Source: Okeania sp. SIO2B3 (GTDB lineage Bacteria > Cyanobacteriota > Cyanobacteriia > Cyanobacteriales > Microcoleaceae). Taken from it: DNA of 64,000 nt. The notes under the pieces were generated by a model that saw only the letters and a list, made by a program, of their open reading frames with translations, was not told the DNA's origin and did not search any database. Where the stretch lies: positions 62,001-126,000 of the forward strand of contig NZ_JAAHGH010000012.1 of assembly GCF_010672525.1 (NCBI RefSeq), written 5' to 3'. Of this stretch, positions 1-7,744 are shown piece after piece; position 1 is the first letter of the stretch, and every line of letters begins with the position of its first letter. The position numbers and the translations under genes were made by a program.

Positions 1-7
1 TGACAAC

Positions 8-247
8 ATGAGCAAAATAGATATAAATGATGCTTCAGACTCAGACTTAAAAAAATTAGCAATCAAGTTAAACATACCGGAGCTACCAGAAAAAATTAAG
101 GAAAATCGTCCTTACAAAGATATTAATGAACTGGCGGTCAAAGAAGTTATTAGTCCTCAACAATTAGACTTTGTGAAGAATGATATAACTGTTGCAAAAC
201 CCAGCCCATCACCAGAAGAAGAAGAAGAAGAAGAAGAAGAAAATTAA
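8..247 (+). CDS. Small helix-hairpin-helix-like protein with poly-Glu tail
   Basis: A 79-residue protein. It opens with an IDINDAS motif followed by DLKKLAIKLNIPE, the pattern of helix-hairpin-helix modules (ComEA-like) that contact DNA or proteins non-specifically. A second half-motif (INELAVKEVISPQQLDFVK) completes the pair of hairpins. The last dozen residues are almost all glutamate, an acidic tail not needed for the fold. There is no signal peptide or membrane segment, so it is probably cytoplasmic. The ATG lies 7 bases into the window, so any upstream partner is not visible. The fold assignment is moderate and the biological role is unknown. Confidence 0.6.
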   Translation: MSKIDINDASDSDLKKLAIKLNIPELPEKIKENRPYKDINELAVKEVISPQQLDFVKNDITVAKPSPSPEEEEEEEEEN

Positions 248-485
248 TATAAGCATTTCCCAGGAAATGCTGTGCAAACAGCCATCAGCTATTAGCTATC
301 AGCAATTAATTTTGGGGAAGGTAAAAGCAACCCGATCGACATCTGAAAAAAAATCTGCTGATTGCTAACTGCTGAGTGCTGAGTGCTTCTTTAAATAAAA
401 GTTAAAATCATGTATTTTTGGGATTAAATATATATAATTCAGAAGTGACAATTAAGCTGAACAAATTAAGAATTGAGACACTAAA

Positions 486-920
486 ATGATAGAACTTAAT
501 ACAGAAAAAGCTGTAGAGTTATTAAACTCTATTATGGAATTTGAACTAGCAGGTGTGGTGCGCTATACTCACTACTCCCTCATGGTAACAGGACCTAATC
601 GCATACCAATTGTACAATTTTTTCAAGCCCAAGCAAATGAATCTTTACTTCATGCTCAACAAGCAGGAGAAATATTAACAGGTTTAGAAGGTCATCCCAC
701 ATTAAAAGTCGCTCCAATTGAAGAAACAAATCAACATTCAGTACCAGACCTTTTAAAGGAAAGCCTTAACCATGAAGCTAAAGCTTTAGAACTATATAAA
801 AGCTTCTTACAAATTGTAGAAAACGCAAGTATATATTTAGAAGAATATGCTCGCACCATGATTGGTCAAGAAGAGTTACATAACATGGAAATCAAAAAAA
901 TGTTGCGTGACTATAGTTGA
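486..920 (+). CDS. Bacterioferritin / ferritin-like diiron protein
   Basis: A 144-residue four-helix-bundle protein. Candidate ferroxidase ligands are in register with bacterioferritin: Glu in FELAG near residue 20, the ExxH pair in NESLLHAQQ near 51-54, Glu in NHEAKALELY near 95, and the ExxH pair in GQEELHNMEI near 127-130. Bacterioferritins oxidise Fe(II) and store iron in a 24-subunit cage; shorter cyanobacterial versions sometimes lack the haem-ligating Met, which I could not place confidently here. It stands alone, followed by a plausible hairpin terminator at about 1022. Family confidence is high; whether it stores iron or acts as a Dps/rubrerythrin-like protein is less certain. Confidence 0.85.
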   Translation: MIELNTEKAVELLNSIMEFELAGVVRYTHYSLMVTGPNRIPIVQFFQAQANESLLHAQQAGEILTGLEGHPTLKVAPIEETNQHSVPDLLKESLNHEAKALELYKSFLQIVENASIYLEEYARTMIGQEELHNMEIKKMLRDYS

Positions 921-1021
921 TTAATTTAACTTAGAGTAGATATCTAAAATTATCATAGCAATCCGTCTAAAAAATGTGAATATCTGCCCAGAAATTACAT
1001 ATTATTTAGGACTAGAGAAAG

Positions 1022-1050
1022 AGCAATCGGATTGCTTCATTTTTATCCAA
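1022..1050 (+). terminator. Candidate terminator after bacterioferritin gene
   Basis: AGCAA and TTGCT form a short stem around TCGGA, followed by TCATTTTTAT. The stem is short but the position, about 100 bases after the stop codon, and the T-rich tail fit. The remainder of 921-1314 shows no gene that I can support. Confidence 0.45.
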
Positions 1051-1314
1051 TACTAAAGAAAAATATCAACTATTTTGATTAAAAAAAATCGATTATTTAC
1101 CAAAAATTATCCGCTTTTTTATTGCTAAATATTTATTCATCTTAATTAGGTATAGCAATCAGGAATTAGTTGTGAGAATTGAGATATTCCTTAAAAGTAT
1201 AGAATATAGCAATTATTATTTTTATATGATACGTTTTTTTCTTCTTCTGTGTTCCCTGTTCCCTGGTCTCTGTTCCGTAAAAGTTTTCAATATCTCACAA
1301 CTAAAATCATATTG

Positions 1315-1788
1315 CTATAAAGAAGGAAAAGATTTAATCCACTTTTGATTAATACTCCAATCCAAAACAAGGCCAACCACAGCAAAAGCCACTACACTTT
1401 CTATTCCCAAGACCATTAAAGGCCATAAATCAAGAAATGTATCCCCATAACTTAATCCCACATCAATTTGTCCCAAACCTCTGACACTACCAAAGGCCAC
1501 TACTGCTCCAGATTTTAGATGGGGGTTGCTATCCTGACGGATAATATAACGATAAGTCACGCCAAACAGAAATCCACTAATAAAAGCGATCGCCCCCTGA
1601 AACAAAACATTCCAGCTTAGAGCTATTGTTTCTAAATCTGCCAATAACTCAAACTTATGGGCCAAAAATAGGCTGTTGCCGAAAGCGATCGCCCCAGAGG
1701 TTAAAAATAGGGAAATACCAGCTATAGTTCCTGCTTTGAGAGATTCTATTCTTTCTGTGAAGGTAAAATTTGATGAGTTATTGACCAT
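1315..1788 (-). CDS. Conserved cyanobacterial-type membrane protein, function unknown
   Basis: A 157-residue protein with about four hydrophobic segments (near residues 20-45, 60-80, 90-108 and 122-145). Small-residue-rich helices (SGAIAFG, AIAFISGFLFG, GAVVAFGSVRGLG) suggest tight helix packing. The N-terminus is polar and the C-terminus ends in a lysine/serine tail, so there is no cleavable signal. It is transcribed divergently from petN. I do not recognise a named family and assign no function; proximity to petN is only suggestive of a thylakoid location. Confidence 0.6.
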   Translation of the reverse strand: MVNNSSNFTFTERIESLKAGTIAGISLFLTSGAIAFGNSLFLAHKFELLADLETIALSWNVLFQGAIAFISGFLFGVTYRYIIRQDSNPHLKSGAVVAFGSVRGLGQIDVGLSYGDTFLDLWPLMVLGIESVVAFAVVGLVLDWSINQKWIKSFPSL

Positions 1789-2006
1789 ATATTATATCTT
1801 TTTATTGATTACCATCAGTTTTTTGTCTCACTTAATCTTATCTTGTTTTTCAGACGGCTTGACATACTTAAATTTATACATAAATTGCGATAAACTTAAT
1901 ATTATTATCCTGTTTGATACTTTTGATTTTTTCATCTAGTCAAAATACCCTAAATCAAATATTATAAAGTTTGGAGTAAATGTTTATCTTTTTCTAAATT
2001 GTAGTT

Positions 2007-2096
2007 ATGGATATTTTGTCATTAGGCTGGGTTTCACTTTTAGTTGTGTTCGGTTTCTCTATTTCTATGGTAGTCTGGGGTCGTAACGGTTTCTAG
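2007..2096 (+). CDS. petN: Cytochrome b6f complex subunit VIII (PetN)
   Basis: A 29-residue single-pass membrane peptide, easily missed because of its size. It begins [20 protein letters not shown] and ends MVVWGRNGF, the conserved PetN pattern with one transmembrane helix (about residues 5-23) and the terminal WGRNG motif. PetN is one of the four small subunits on the periphery of the b6f dimer and is needed for its stability in photosynthetic electron transport. It is monocistronic, with a strong hairpin about 80 bases downstream. Length and sequence fit the family exactly. Confidence 0.95.
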   Translation: MDILSLGWVSLLVVFGFSISMVVWGRNGF

Positions 2097-2174
2097 AAAC
2101 TAAGCATCAGTTTTTATAAACCTAATTTTTTTTGATGCGATCGCACTAAATACCTTTTCTGAGCAATACCAGTA

Positions 2175-2204
2175 GATGGGGTAGGTCTGTTACCTCTCCC
2201 CATC
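2175..2204 (+). terminator. Hairpin downstream of petN
   Basis: GATGGGG (2175-2181) pairs with CCCCATC (2198-2204), and the inner AGGT pairs with ACCT, giving an 11-bp stem around a short loop. No long T-run follows, so it may stabilise the 3' end of the petN transcript as much as terminate it. Confidence 0.6.
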
Positions 2205-2297
2205 AACTTTGGGAAATAACATTGCTTAACCAATAATTATTTATATAAAATTCCTCCTCATCTCCTCAAGCAAATATCCATCAATAAATATAGGTAA

Positions 2298-2576
2298 TAT
2301 AATGTTCCCCCTCCGGGGGAGCTACGCTAACGGACGGGTCAGTTATAATAAAATTTAAGGACTCCGGGTACCGACAGTACCAAATAAATACTGAAATTAT
2401 CAATACCCCATCTCCAATATTTCCTGTGTATTCCTCCTTTCTTCCCCTCCCCTCCTGGGAGGGGTTAGGGGTGGGTTGGGAGGGGCCCGCGGGTGGGTTG
2501 ACTCCTGACTCCTAACAACAGTTATTTATAAGTATTCAACCGTTAGCGTAGCTTCCCCCTCCGGGGGAACATGATA
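2298..2576. mobile_element. MITE with TATMATG ends and long terminal inverted repeat
   Basis: The element is bounded by TATAATGTTCCCCCTCCGGG on the left and its near complement ending GGGGGAACATGATA on the right; the inverted repeat extends about 36 bases through CTACGCTAACGG. It is flanked by TAA on both sides (2295-2297 and 2577-2579). It carries the CCCCTCCTGGGAGGGG palindrome internally and no gene. It occupies most of the petN to multicopper-oxidase interval. The ends relate it to the TATCATGTCCGG family found elsewhere in the window. Confidence 0.75.
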
Positions 2577-2678
2577 TAAGCAGAATTACTTTTATCGCTA
2601 CTTATTGACAAAAATAGAAAATAACTATATTGTAATTATTGACTTATTAATAAAAAGTGTCAATAATCTTCTAAAACT

Positions 2679-3668
2679 ATGGCTAATCCCCTAGAGCCAG
2701 AAAAATCAGTAATTTGGAACAGACGGCAATTCCTAAAGCTAGGTTTAGTAGGTAGTGGAGTAACTTTAGCTGGCATTACCACTCAATATATTATACCTGC
2801 ATTGTCATCATCACTCGAAGCTAGGGCAGCCATCAATACTATAGAATTAAATCCTACAAATACCCTAAGAGAATTTGATTATGGAATTATCAAACAAGAA
2901 AACGGTCGTCAAATCCGAGAATTTCAGATTAAAGCAATTAATTCTAAATTACAACTAAATCAAGCAGTATCCTTTATTAGTTGGAACTATAATGGTCGGG
3001 TGCCTGGGCCAACATTACGAGCAACAGAAGGGGAACGAGTCAGAATAATTTTCGAGAACGAAGGTGGTCACGCCCACACAATGCACTTCCACGGTATTCA
3101 TCCAGCAGAAGTAGATGGAGTGCGTCCAGTGCGTCATGGGAAAACAACCATTTATGAATTTGACGCTCAACCTTTTGGCGTTCATCTCTATCATTGCCAT
3201 ATTACCCCAGTAACTCGTCATGTCACTAAAGGGTTGTACGGAATGTTTATTGTTGACCCTCCCAACTCTCGTCCCCCTGCAGATGAGATCGTATTAGTAA
3301 TGGGAGGTTATGACACTAATGGTGATGGCAAAAATGAGCTTTATGCTTTTAATGGTTTGCCAAACTATTACAAAACCCATCCGATATCAATTCAGCAAAA
3401 TCAACTGGTACGTTTGTATTTACTGAATATGATTGAGTTTGACCCGGCCGCAACATTTCATATTCATGCAAATTTTTTCCGGGTTTATTCTACTGGTATG
3501 AGTCTTAAACCCTCACAAGAAACAGATGTAATTACTATGGGAACTGCGGAAAGACATATTCTAGAATTTTCCTATCCCTATCCAGGTAAATATATGTTTC
3601 ATCCCCACCAAGATGCAATTGCAGAAAGTGGTTGTATTGGTCTGTTTGAGGTTTTGTCTCAGACTTGA
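2679..3668 (+). CDS. Tat-exported two-domain multicopper oxidase
   Basis: A 329-residue protein starting with a twin-arginine signal (NRRQFLKLGLVG) and a hydrophobic stretch to about residue 45, so it is exported folded. Two cupredoxin domains follow. The copper motifs are clear: HTMHFHG near 132, HLYHCH near 170, FHIHANFF near 263 and HPHQDAIAESGCIGLF near 307. This set of T1 and T2/T3 ligands is typical of two-domain oxidases and related copper nitrite reductases, both shorter than three-domain laccases. Substrate cannot be read from sequence; metal or phenol oxidation is possible. The next gene starts 38 bases later on the same strand and encodes an exported helical protein, so the two are probably co-transcribed. 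Confidence 0.85.
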   Translation: MANPLEPEKSVIWNRRQFLKLGLVGSGVTLAGITTQYIIPALSSSLEARAAINTIELNPTNTLREFDYGIIKQENGRQIREFQIKAINSKLQLNQAVSFISWNYNGRVPGPTLRATEGERVRIIFENEGGHAHTMHFHGIHPAEVDGVRPVRHGKTTIYEFDAQPFGVHLYHCHITPVTRHVTKGLYGMFIVDPPNSRPPADEIVLVMGGYDTNGDGKNELYAFNGLPNYYKTHPISIQQNQLVRLYLLNMIEFDPAATFHIHANFFRVYSTGMSLKPSQETDVITMGTAERHILEFSYPYPGKYMFHPHQDAIAESGCIGLFEVLSQT

Positions 3669-3706
3669 AATTTTGAGTAAATTATCAATTTATCGGGTAA
3701 TTAATT

Positions 3707-4498
3707 ATGGTTAAAATAAATTCAGTTTTCCGTTATTTGTTTGTTGGGTTTGTTACTACTTTATTAGCGATCGCTTTTCATCCTAATATTCAGCCAACTA
3801 TGAGTAATAATTCTATGTTTTTGTCTACTCCTAGTTTGGCTGTTGATTCGGAAAGTAAAGATGTTGACTATATGACAAACTTGGGATTAATGAAGGGGCA
3901 TTTATTAGTAGGAAAAGAATTAATTGCAGCCGGAAAAGTAGACCAGGCAAAACCTCATTTTGGGCATCCGGTAGAAGAATTATATATAGATATTGAAAAT
4001 CAGTTGGATGAGCGGGGTGTTAAACAGTTCAAAAGTAGCCTTAATAATTTGAATGATTTTGTAGTAGCTGGTGCTGGAGATACTAATAAATTGAATAGTA
4101 TGTATGAAGAAACTGTGCAGGAAATTGATACAGCTATTTCTAATTTGCCAGATGAAAAACGTCAAAATTCAGCATTTGTACTACAGGTGATTAATGGATT
4201 ATTAGATACTGCTGGAGCAGAATATGAAGCTGCAATTATTGATGGAAAAATTGTCGAAATTATTGAGTATCAAGACTCACGAGGCTTTGTTGACTATGCA
4301 GAGATTTTATACACAAATATAGCGGATGAAATGGCGAGTAAATATTCTGATATTGATGAAAAAATACAAGCAAATATGACAGAATTAAAAAAGGCTTGGC
4401 CTTCTGCTATAGCACCAGAAACAGCAGCGATGAAACCTGCTAAAGTATCACAGTTAATTGAGGAAATTAAGCAGAATAGTTCAACAATTAATAATTAA
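3707..4498 (+). CDS. Exported helical protein with His-rich motif, partner of copper oxidase
   Basis: A 263-residue protein with an N-terminal signal or anchor (residues 8-27 hydrophobic, APSLAVD-like region near 45). The mature part is all-helical by composition. It carries MKGHLLVGKELIAAGK (about 60-75) and AKPHFGHPVEELY (about 80-93), whose histidines look like metal or haem ligands, somewhat as in imelysin/EfeO-type periplasmic iron proteins. That resemblance is pattern-based and weak. It lies directly after the multicopper oxidase, so a joint role in periplasmic metal handling is a reasonable inference. No catalytic domain is recognised. Confidence 0.55.
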   Translation: MVKINSVFRYLFVGFVTTLLAIAFHPNIQPTMSNNSMFLSTPSLAVDSESKDVDYMTNLGLMKGHLLVGKELIAAGKVDQAKPHFGHPVEELYIDIENQLDERGVKQFKSSLNNLNDFVVAGAGDTNKLNSMYEETVQEIDTAISNLPDEKRQNSAFVLQVINGLLDTAGAEYEAAIIDGKIVEIIEYQDSRGFVDYAEILYTNIADEMASKYSDIDEKIQANMTELKKAWPSAIAPETAAMKPAKVSQLIEEIKQNSSTINN

Positions 4499-4502
4499 TA
4501 AT

Positions 4503-4684
4503 TAATAATTAATAATTACCTCTTCTTGAAAAGAAGAGGATTGACTAAAAGGAAAATTTTTTCTCTCTTGGTCGATTGGATATGGCTCCGAGACCTCGCC
4601 ATCCCACCCTGCGGGAAGCTGCGAAGATAGACCACTTGTTTCTCCTTTAAAGGAGAGGCTTTAAACCTTAATTATTCGGTAATT
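4503..4684. repeat. Dispersed repeat with variable-core module
   Basis: This non-coding repeat runs from ATTACCTCTTCTT to GGCTTTAAACC near AATTATTCGG. Related copies are at about 33248-33413, 46930-47111 and 60985-61085. It contains a CTCTTGGTC ... GACCAC segment like the module described in the findings. The start has a 9-bp hairpin (CCTCTTCTT GAA AAGAAGAGG) that could also end transcription of the upstream gene. Confidence 0.5.
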
Positions 4685-4757
4685 TCAGTTATCAGTTATC
4701 AGTTAGCACACTATAATCGGAACTGCCTAAATATTGCTGGAGCTTTGACTATATCAA

Positions 4758-4878
4758 TAGACATCTCCAATAATAAAAAATCAGATCAATTATCGCACAG
4801 AAATTATTAATTCTTTCCCCCTACTCTGTACGGACGTTGCATGCAACGTCCTACTCCCTCTTTTGGTCGAGATGTCTA
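4758..4878. repeat. Inverted-repeat element with TAGACATCTC ends
   Basis: TAGACATCTC at 4758 is the inverse complement of GAGATGTCTA ending at 4878, enclosing about 120 non-coding bases. A second copy with the same ends is at 54603-54697. I could not define a target duplication. Confidence 0.4.
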
Positions 4879-4924
4879 ATAGATATCTCCATAAATTAAA
4901 TACTCAAATTAGAGCTTTGATCGA

Positions 4925-5677
4925 CTATTTATACTGTCGCTCACAAACTAGAACAGTTCCCTTTTCTCCCCGTGTAATGCGAAGTTCTTCATCTAAATAA
5001 AGCATTTCTAAACGACCTTTAGGCGATCGCTTCATCGTAAAAGAAATTTCTCCTGTTTCTGTATTCATACCTTTAGGTAGCACTAACCCAAACATCAACT
5101 TTAAAAATACAGACATTAATTGTTCTTTTAAACCTTTCTTTGATGATTTATCTTGACCAAATATATCTTTCCAAATTGACAAATTTTCACCCTTTTGTGG
5201 AGTTAAAGTTCCTCCGGTAAATTCGACTTGTAAGGTCTTATTATCGGCAGGATAACAAACACCTAAATTACGAACAATACCTTTTAATGGTGGGAATAAT
5301 TCATCAATAATACTAAACTCAACTACAATATCATGGCTACGTTTTTTCCCTTCTCCTAACAACACAACAGGTTGTCTAACAGAATCAATAACTAACTTTA
5401 AATTGGTAGGTTCAAACATATTAAATGCTAACCTTCCCAGAGTATAAGCATATTTACCATTAGAAAGTTTTTCTCCTTGAGGAAAAGAAGGGGCACTAAT
5501 TAATAGCCAATCTTGAGATTCTAGAAGGGAGCTATGGGTAGGGTCTACTATCGGGTTAAGTTGAGAAAGTTGGTCAATTTTTTCCTTAACATTCTGCTGT
5601 TTAACATCTCCATCATAGGTCTTCAAAACTTCTCTCAAAGCAATTTTTGTTTCAAGTATTGTTGCTATATCATTCAT
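4925..5677 (-). CDS. PAP/fibrillin (plastoglobulin) family protein
   Basis: A protein of 250 residues from the ATG chosen at 5677; a GTG four codons upstream is in frame but less likely. The family signature is clear: SSLLESQDWLLISAPSF-like N-terminal part, YTLGRLAFNMFEP in the middle, and the C-terminal FTMKRSPKGRLEMLYLDEEL then RITRGEKGTVLVCER, the most conserved fibrillin block. These lipocalin-like proteins bind lipids at thylakoid membranes and plastoglobule-like bodies and are linked to photoprotection. No signal or membrane segment is seen. It stands alone; the 700 bases upstream hold only repeats. Confidence 0.85.
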   Translation of the reverse strand: MNDIATILETKIALREVLKTYDGDVKQQNVKEKIDQLSQLNPIVDPTHSSLLESQDWLLISAPSFPQGEKLSNGKYAYTLGRLAFNMFEPTNLKLVIDSVRQPVVLLGEGKKRSHDIVVEFSIIDELFPPLKGIVRNLGVCYPADNKTLQVEFTGGTLTPQKGENLSIWKDIFGQDKSSKKGLKEQLMSVFLKLMFGLVLPKGMNTETGEISFTMKRSPKGRLEMLYLDEELRITRGEKGTVLVCERQYK

Positions 5678-5703
5678 AATTTTTTCCACAGATTGTAGAT
5701 TAA

Positions 5704-5889
5704 TATCATGTCCGGATAATTAGTGATCAAAAAACTTTCTCCTTCTGATCCTGTTCTTTTTCTTCCTCCTTCTTTCTTCCCTCCTGACTCAGTCCTTCTG
5801 ACTTCCCCTCCTGGGAGTGGCCCGCGGGTGGGCTGACTCCTGAGGACTCCGTCGTTATTTATTTTATAACTGTTCAACCGGACATAATA
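5704..5889. mobile_element. TATCATGTCCGG-family MITE
   Basis: Left end TATCATGTCCGG, right end CCGGACATAATA, flanked by TAA on both sides (5701-5703, 5890-5892). The interior is a pyrimidine-rich, non-coding stretch of 186 bases with a variant of the GC palindrome. Confidence 0.7.
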
Positions 5890-5967
5890 TAATTACCTGT
5901 ATGAAATTAATTTAACATCAATAGCGTAGAGGTTTGCTCTCCAAACCAGGGCTGAATTTTGTAGTAA

Positions 5968-6071
5968 TACATGTCCGGATAATTAGTGTTCAAAAAACCA
6001 TTACCCTTGGAACCTTTTTTTCCCTTCTGCCTTCCTTCTTCCAAAGTGTAAGTATTCAACCGGACATGATA
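5968..6071. mobile_element. TATCATGTCCGG-family MITE, short copy
   Basis: A 104-base copy with TACATGTCCGG on the left and CCGGACATGATA on the right, flanked by TAA (5965-5967 and 6072-6074). Its left end shares GGATAATTAGTG with the element at 5704. Confidence 0.7.
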
Positions 6072-6143
6072 TAATAGAGGAAGCAAATCTTCCTAAAATT
6101 ATTTGACATTTAATTTTGTCTGCTTATTTAGAATAATCTATAA

Positions 6144-6301
6144 TATCATGTCCGCACTTTATCGTTTGTGTAAAACCAAAGGTGAATATCTACAGGAAAT
6201 TTAAGTTTTTTCAAGCTTTTAAGCCTTCTCCCTTCTTCCCTCTTCCCTCTTCCTTCTTCCTTACTTTCGCCCTGACAATACCGATGCTACCAGACATCAT
6301 A
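6144..6301. mobile_element. TATCATGTCCGG-family MITE, uninterrupted reference copy
   Basis: Ends TATCATGTCC and GACATCATA, flanked by TAA (6141-6143, 6302-6304). Read on the minus strand it matches the elements at 26238 and 55664. It contains the uninterrupted stretch AAAGCTTGAAAAAACTTA, the empty site for the element nested in the 26238 copy. The whole 5678-6383 interval has no other recognisable content. Confidence 0.75.
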
Positions 6302-6383
6302 TAAATTTATACTTAAAGAGTTGAATTTTTTGTTTAATTGTGGTAATATTTTTAATATTAGGAAAAATGAAAAATACAATATT

Positions 6384-7742
6384 TTATCTGGGAATTATGA
6401 TTGTAAAAATTGTACCTTGCCCAACTGTTGAATCACAACTAATCTGACCACCGTGTTTTTCTGTTACTATTTGATGGGCGATCGCCATGCCCAAACCCGT
6501 TCCTTTACCCACTCCTTTGGTAGTAAATCCTTGCTGGAATATTTTCGCTTTTACATCTTTGGGCATTCCCACTCCATTATCAGAAATACGCACAATTATA
6601 CTATTATCCGAGCTACTTAACTCTGTGCTGATTGTAATGCAATTCGGCCTTTTTTCTATCTCTTCAAAAACTTTACCTTCATTGCTTTCATCCAAAGCAT
6701 CGATCGCATTAGCCAACAGATTCATAAACACTTGATTGAGTTGTCCCGCATAGCATTTCACTGGCGGAATGTTACCGTAATTTTTAACCACTTCAATGGC
6801 TGGACGATCTTTATTTGCTTTGAGGCGATATTTTAAGATTAACAAGGTGCTGTCAATTCCCTCATGTAAATTAAACTCAGTTTTACTGGCGGTATCCTTG
6901 CGGGAAAAGATACGCAAAGATATGCTGATCTTGCGAATGCGTTCGCATCCTTTTTCCATTGATACCATTAGTTGACGAAAATCTTCCGCAATAAATTTCG
7001 GATCTAGATCCGAAATCTCTGAGATAATTGACTCTGGTGGAGAGGTATTTTCTGCATATAAAGAAAGTATAGTCAGTAAATCTTGCAAATACTCAAAAGC
7101 TGCACGAATATTCCCTTCAACAAACCCAATAGGATTATTAATTTCGTGAGCTACTCCTGCTACCAAGTTCCCCAAAGTCGCCATCTTTTCTGTTTGTATC
7201 AGTTGCAGTTGAGTCTGTTTGAGTTTCTCATAGTTGCGTTGCAATTGTTGATTTGCCTGTTGTAAAGATTGATTGAGATGCAGGAGTTGAGCATTCTGTA
7301 CTGCAAGTTGTTCTGCTTGAATGCTATTGGTTGTTTGCAACTGCCTTTTAATTTGGTACAGTTCGAGGTGAGTCGCCACCCTTACGAGAACTTCTTCCGC
7401 TTGGAAGGGTTTGGTAATATAATCCACCCCTCCAACCTGAAAGGCTTTCACTTTATCAAAGGTTTCATTTAACGCACTGATAAAAATCACGGGAATATTT
7501 TCCGTAGATTCATTGCTTTTCAGTTTCTCGCAGATGTCGTAGCCATTCATTTCTGGCATTTGAATATCCAGCAGGATCAAATCTGGAGGCGAATAGGTAA
7601 TCCCTTCTAAGGCAATTGCTCCCCTCGGAAAAGGACGGACATCATAGCCAGCATTTTCCAACAGATTACAGAGGAGATGCAAATTCGCTGCCGTATCATC
7701 TACCACAGCAATTTGACCGAGTGACATGGAGTCCGCATTCAT
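6384..7742 (-). CDS. REC-histidine kinase
   Basis: A 452-residue soluble protein with an N-terminal receiver domain (acidic pair D15/D16, phosphoacceptor D59 in LILLDIQMPEMNG, S89, K111 in ITKP), a coiled coil (about 130-185), a HisKA domain with H199 in GVAHEINNP, and a C-terminal ATPase (N-box NLLANAIDAL, G1 DNGVGMP, G2 GKGTGLGM). This order is common in cyanobacteria; the receiver tunes the kinase in response to an upstream phosphodonor. The ATG is preceded by GAGGAGG seven bases away, lying inside the last codons of the upstream gene (2-base gap), so translation is probably coupled. A close paralogue is at 15400. Confidence 0.93.
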   Translation of the reverse strand: MNADSMSLGQIAVVDDTAANLHLLCNLLENAGYDVRPFPRGAIALEGITYSPPDLILLDIQMPEMNGYDICEKLKSNESTENIPVIFISALNETFDKVKAFQVGGVDYITKPFQAEEVLVRVATHLELYQIKRQLQTTNSIQAEQLAVQNAQLLHLNQSLQQANQQLQRNYEKLKQTQLQLIQTEKMATLGNLVAGVAHEINNPIGFVEGNIRAAFEYLQDLLTILSLYAENTSPPESIISEISDLDPKFIAEDFRQLMVSMEKGCERIRKISISLRIFSRKDTASKTEFNLHEGIDSTLLILKYRLKANKDRPAIEVVKNYGNIPPVKCYAGQLNQVFMNLLANAIDALDESNEGKVFEEIEKRPNCITISTELSSSDNSIIVRISDNGVGMPKDVKAKIFQQGFTTKGVGKGTGLGMAIAHQIVTEKHGGQISCDSTVGQGTIFTIIIPR

Positions 7743-7744
7743 CT

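Noticed and set aside
5674-5877. A 67-codon open frame on the minus strand
   Set aside because: It covers a MITE and translates a pyrimidine-rich repeat.
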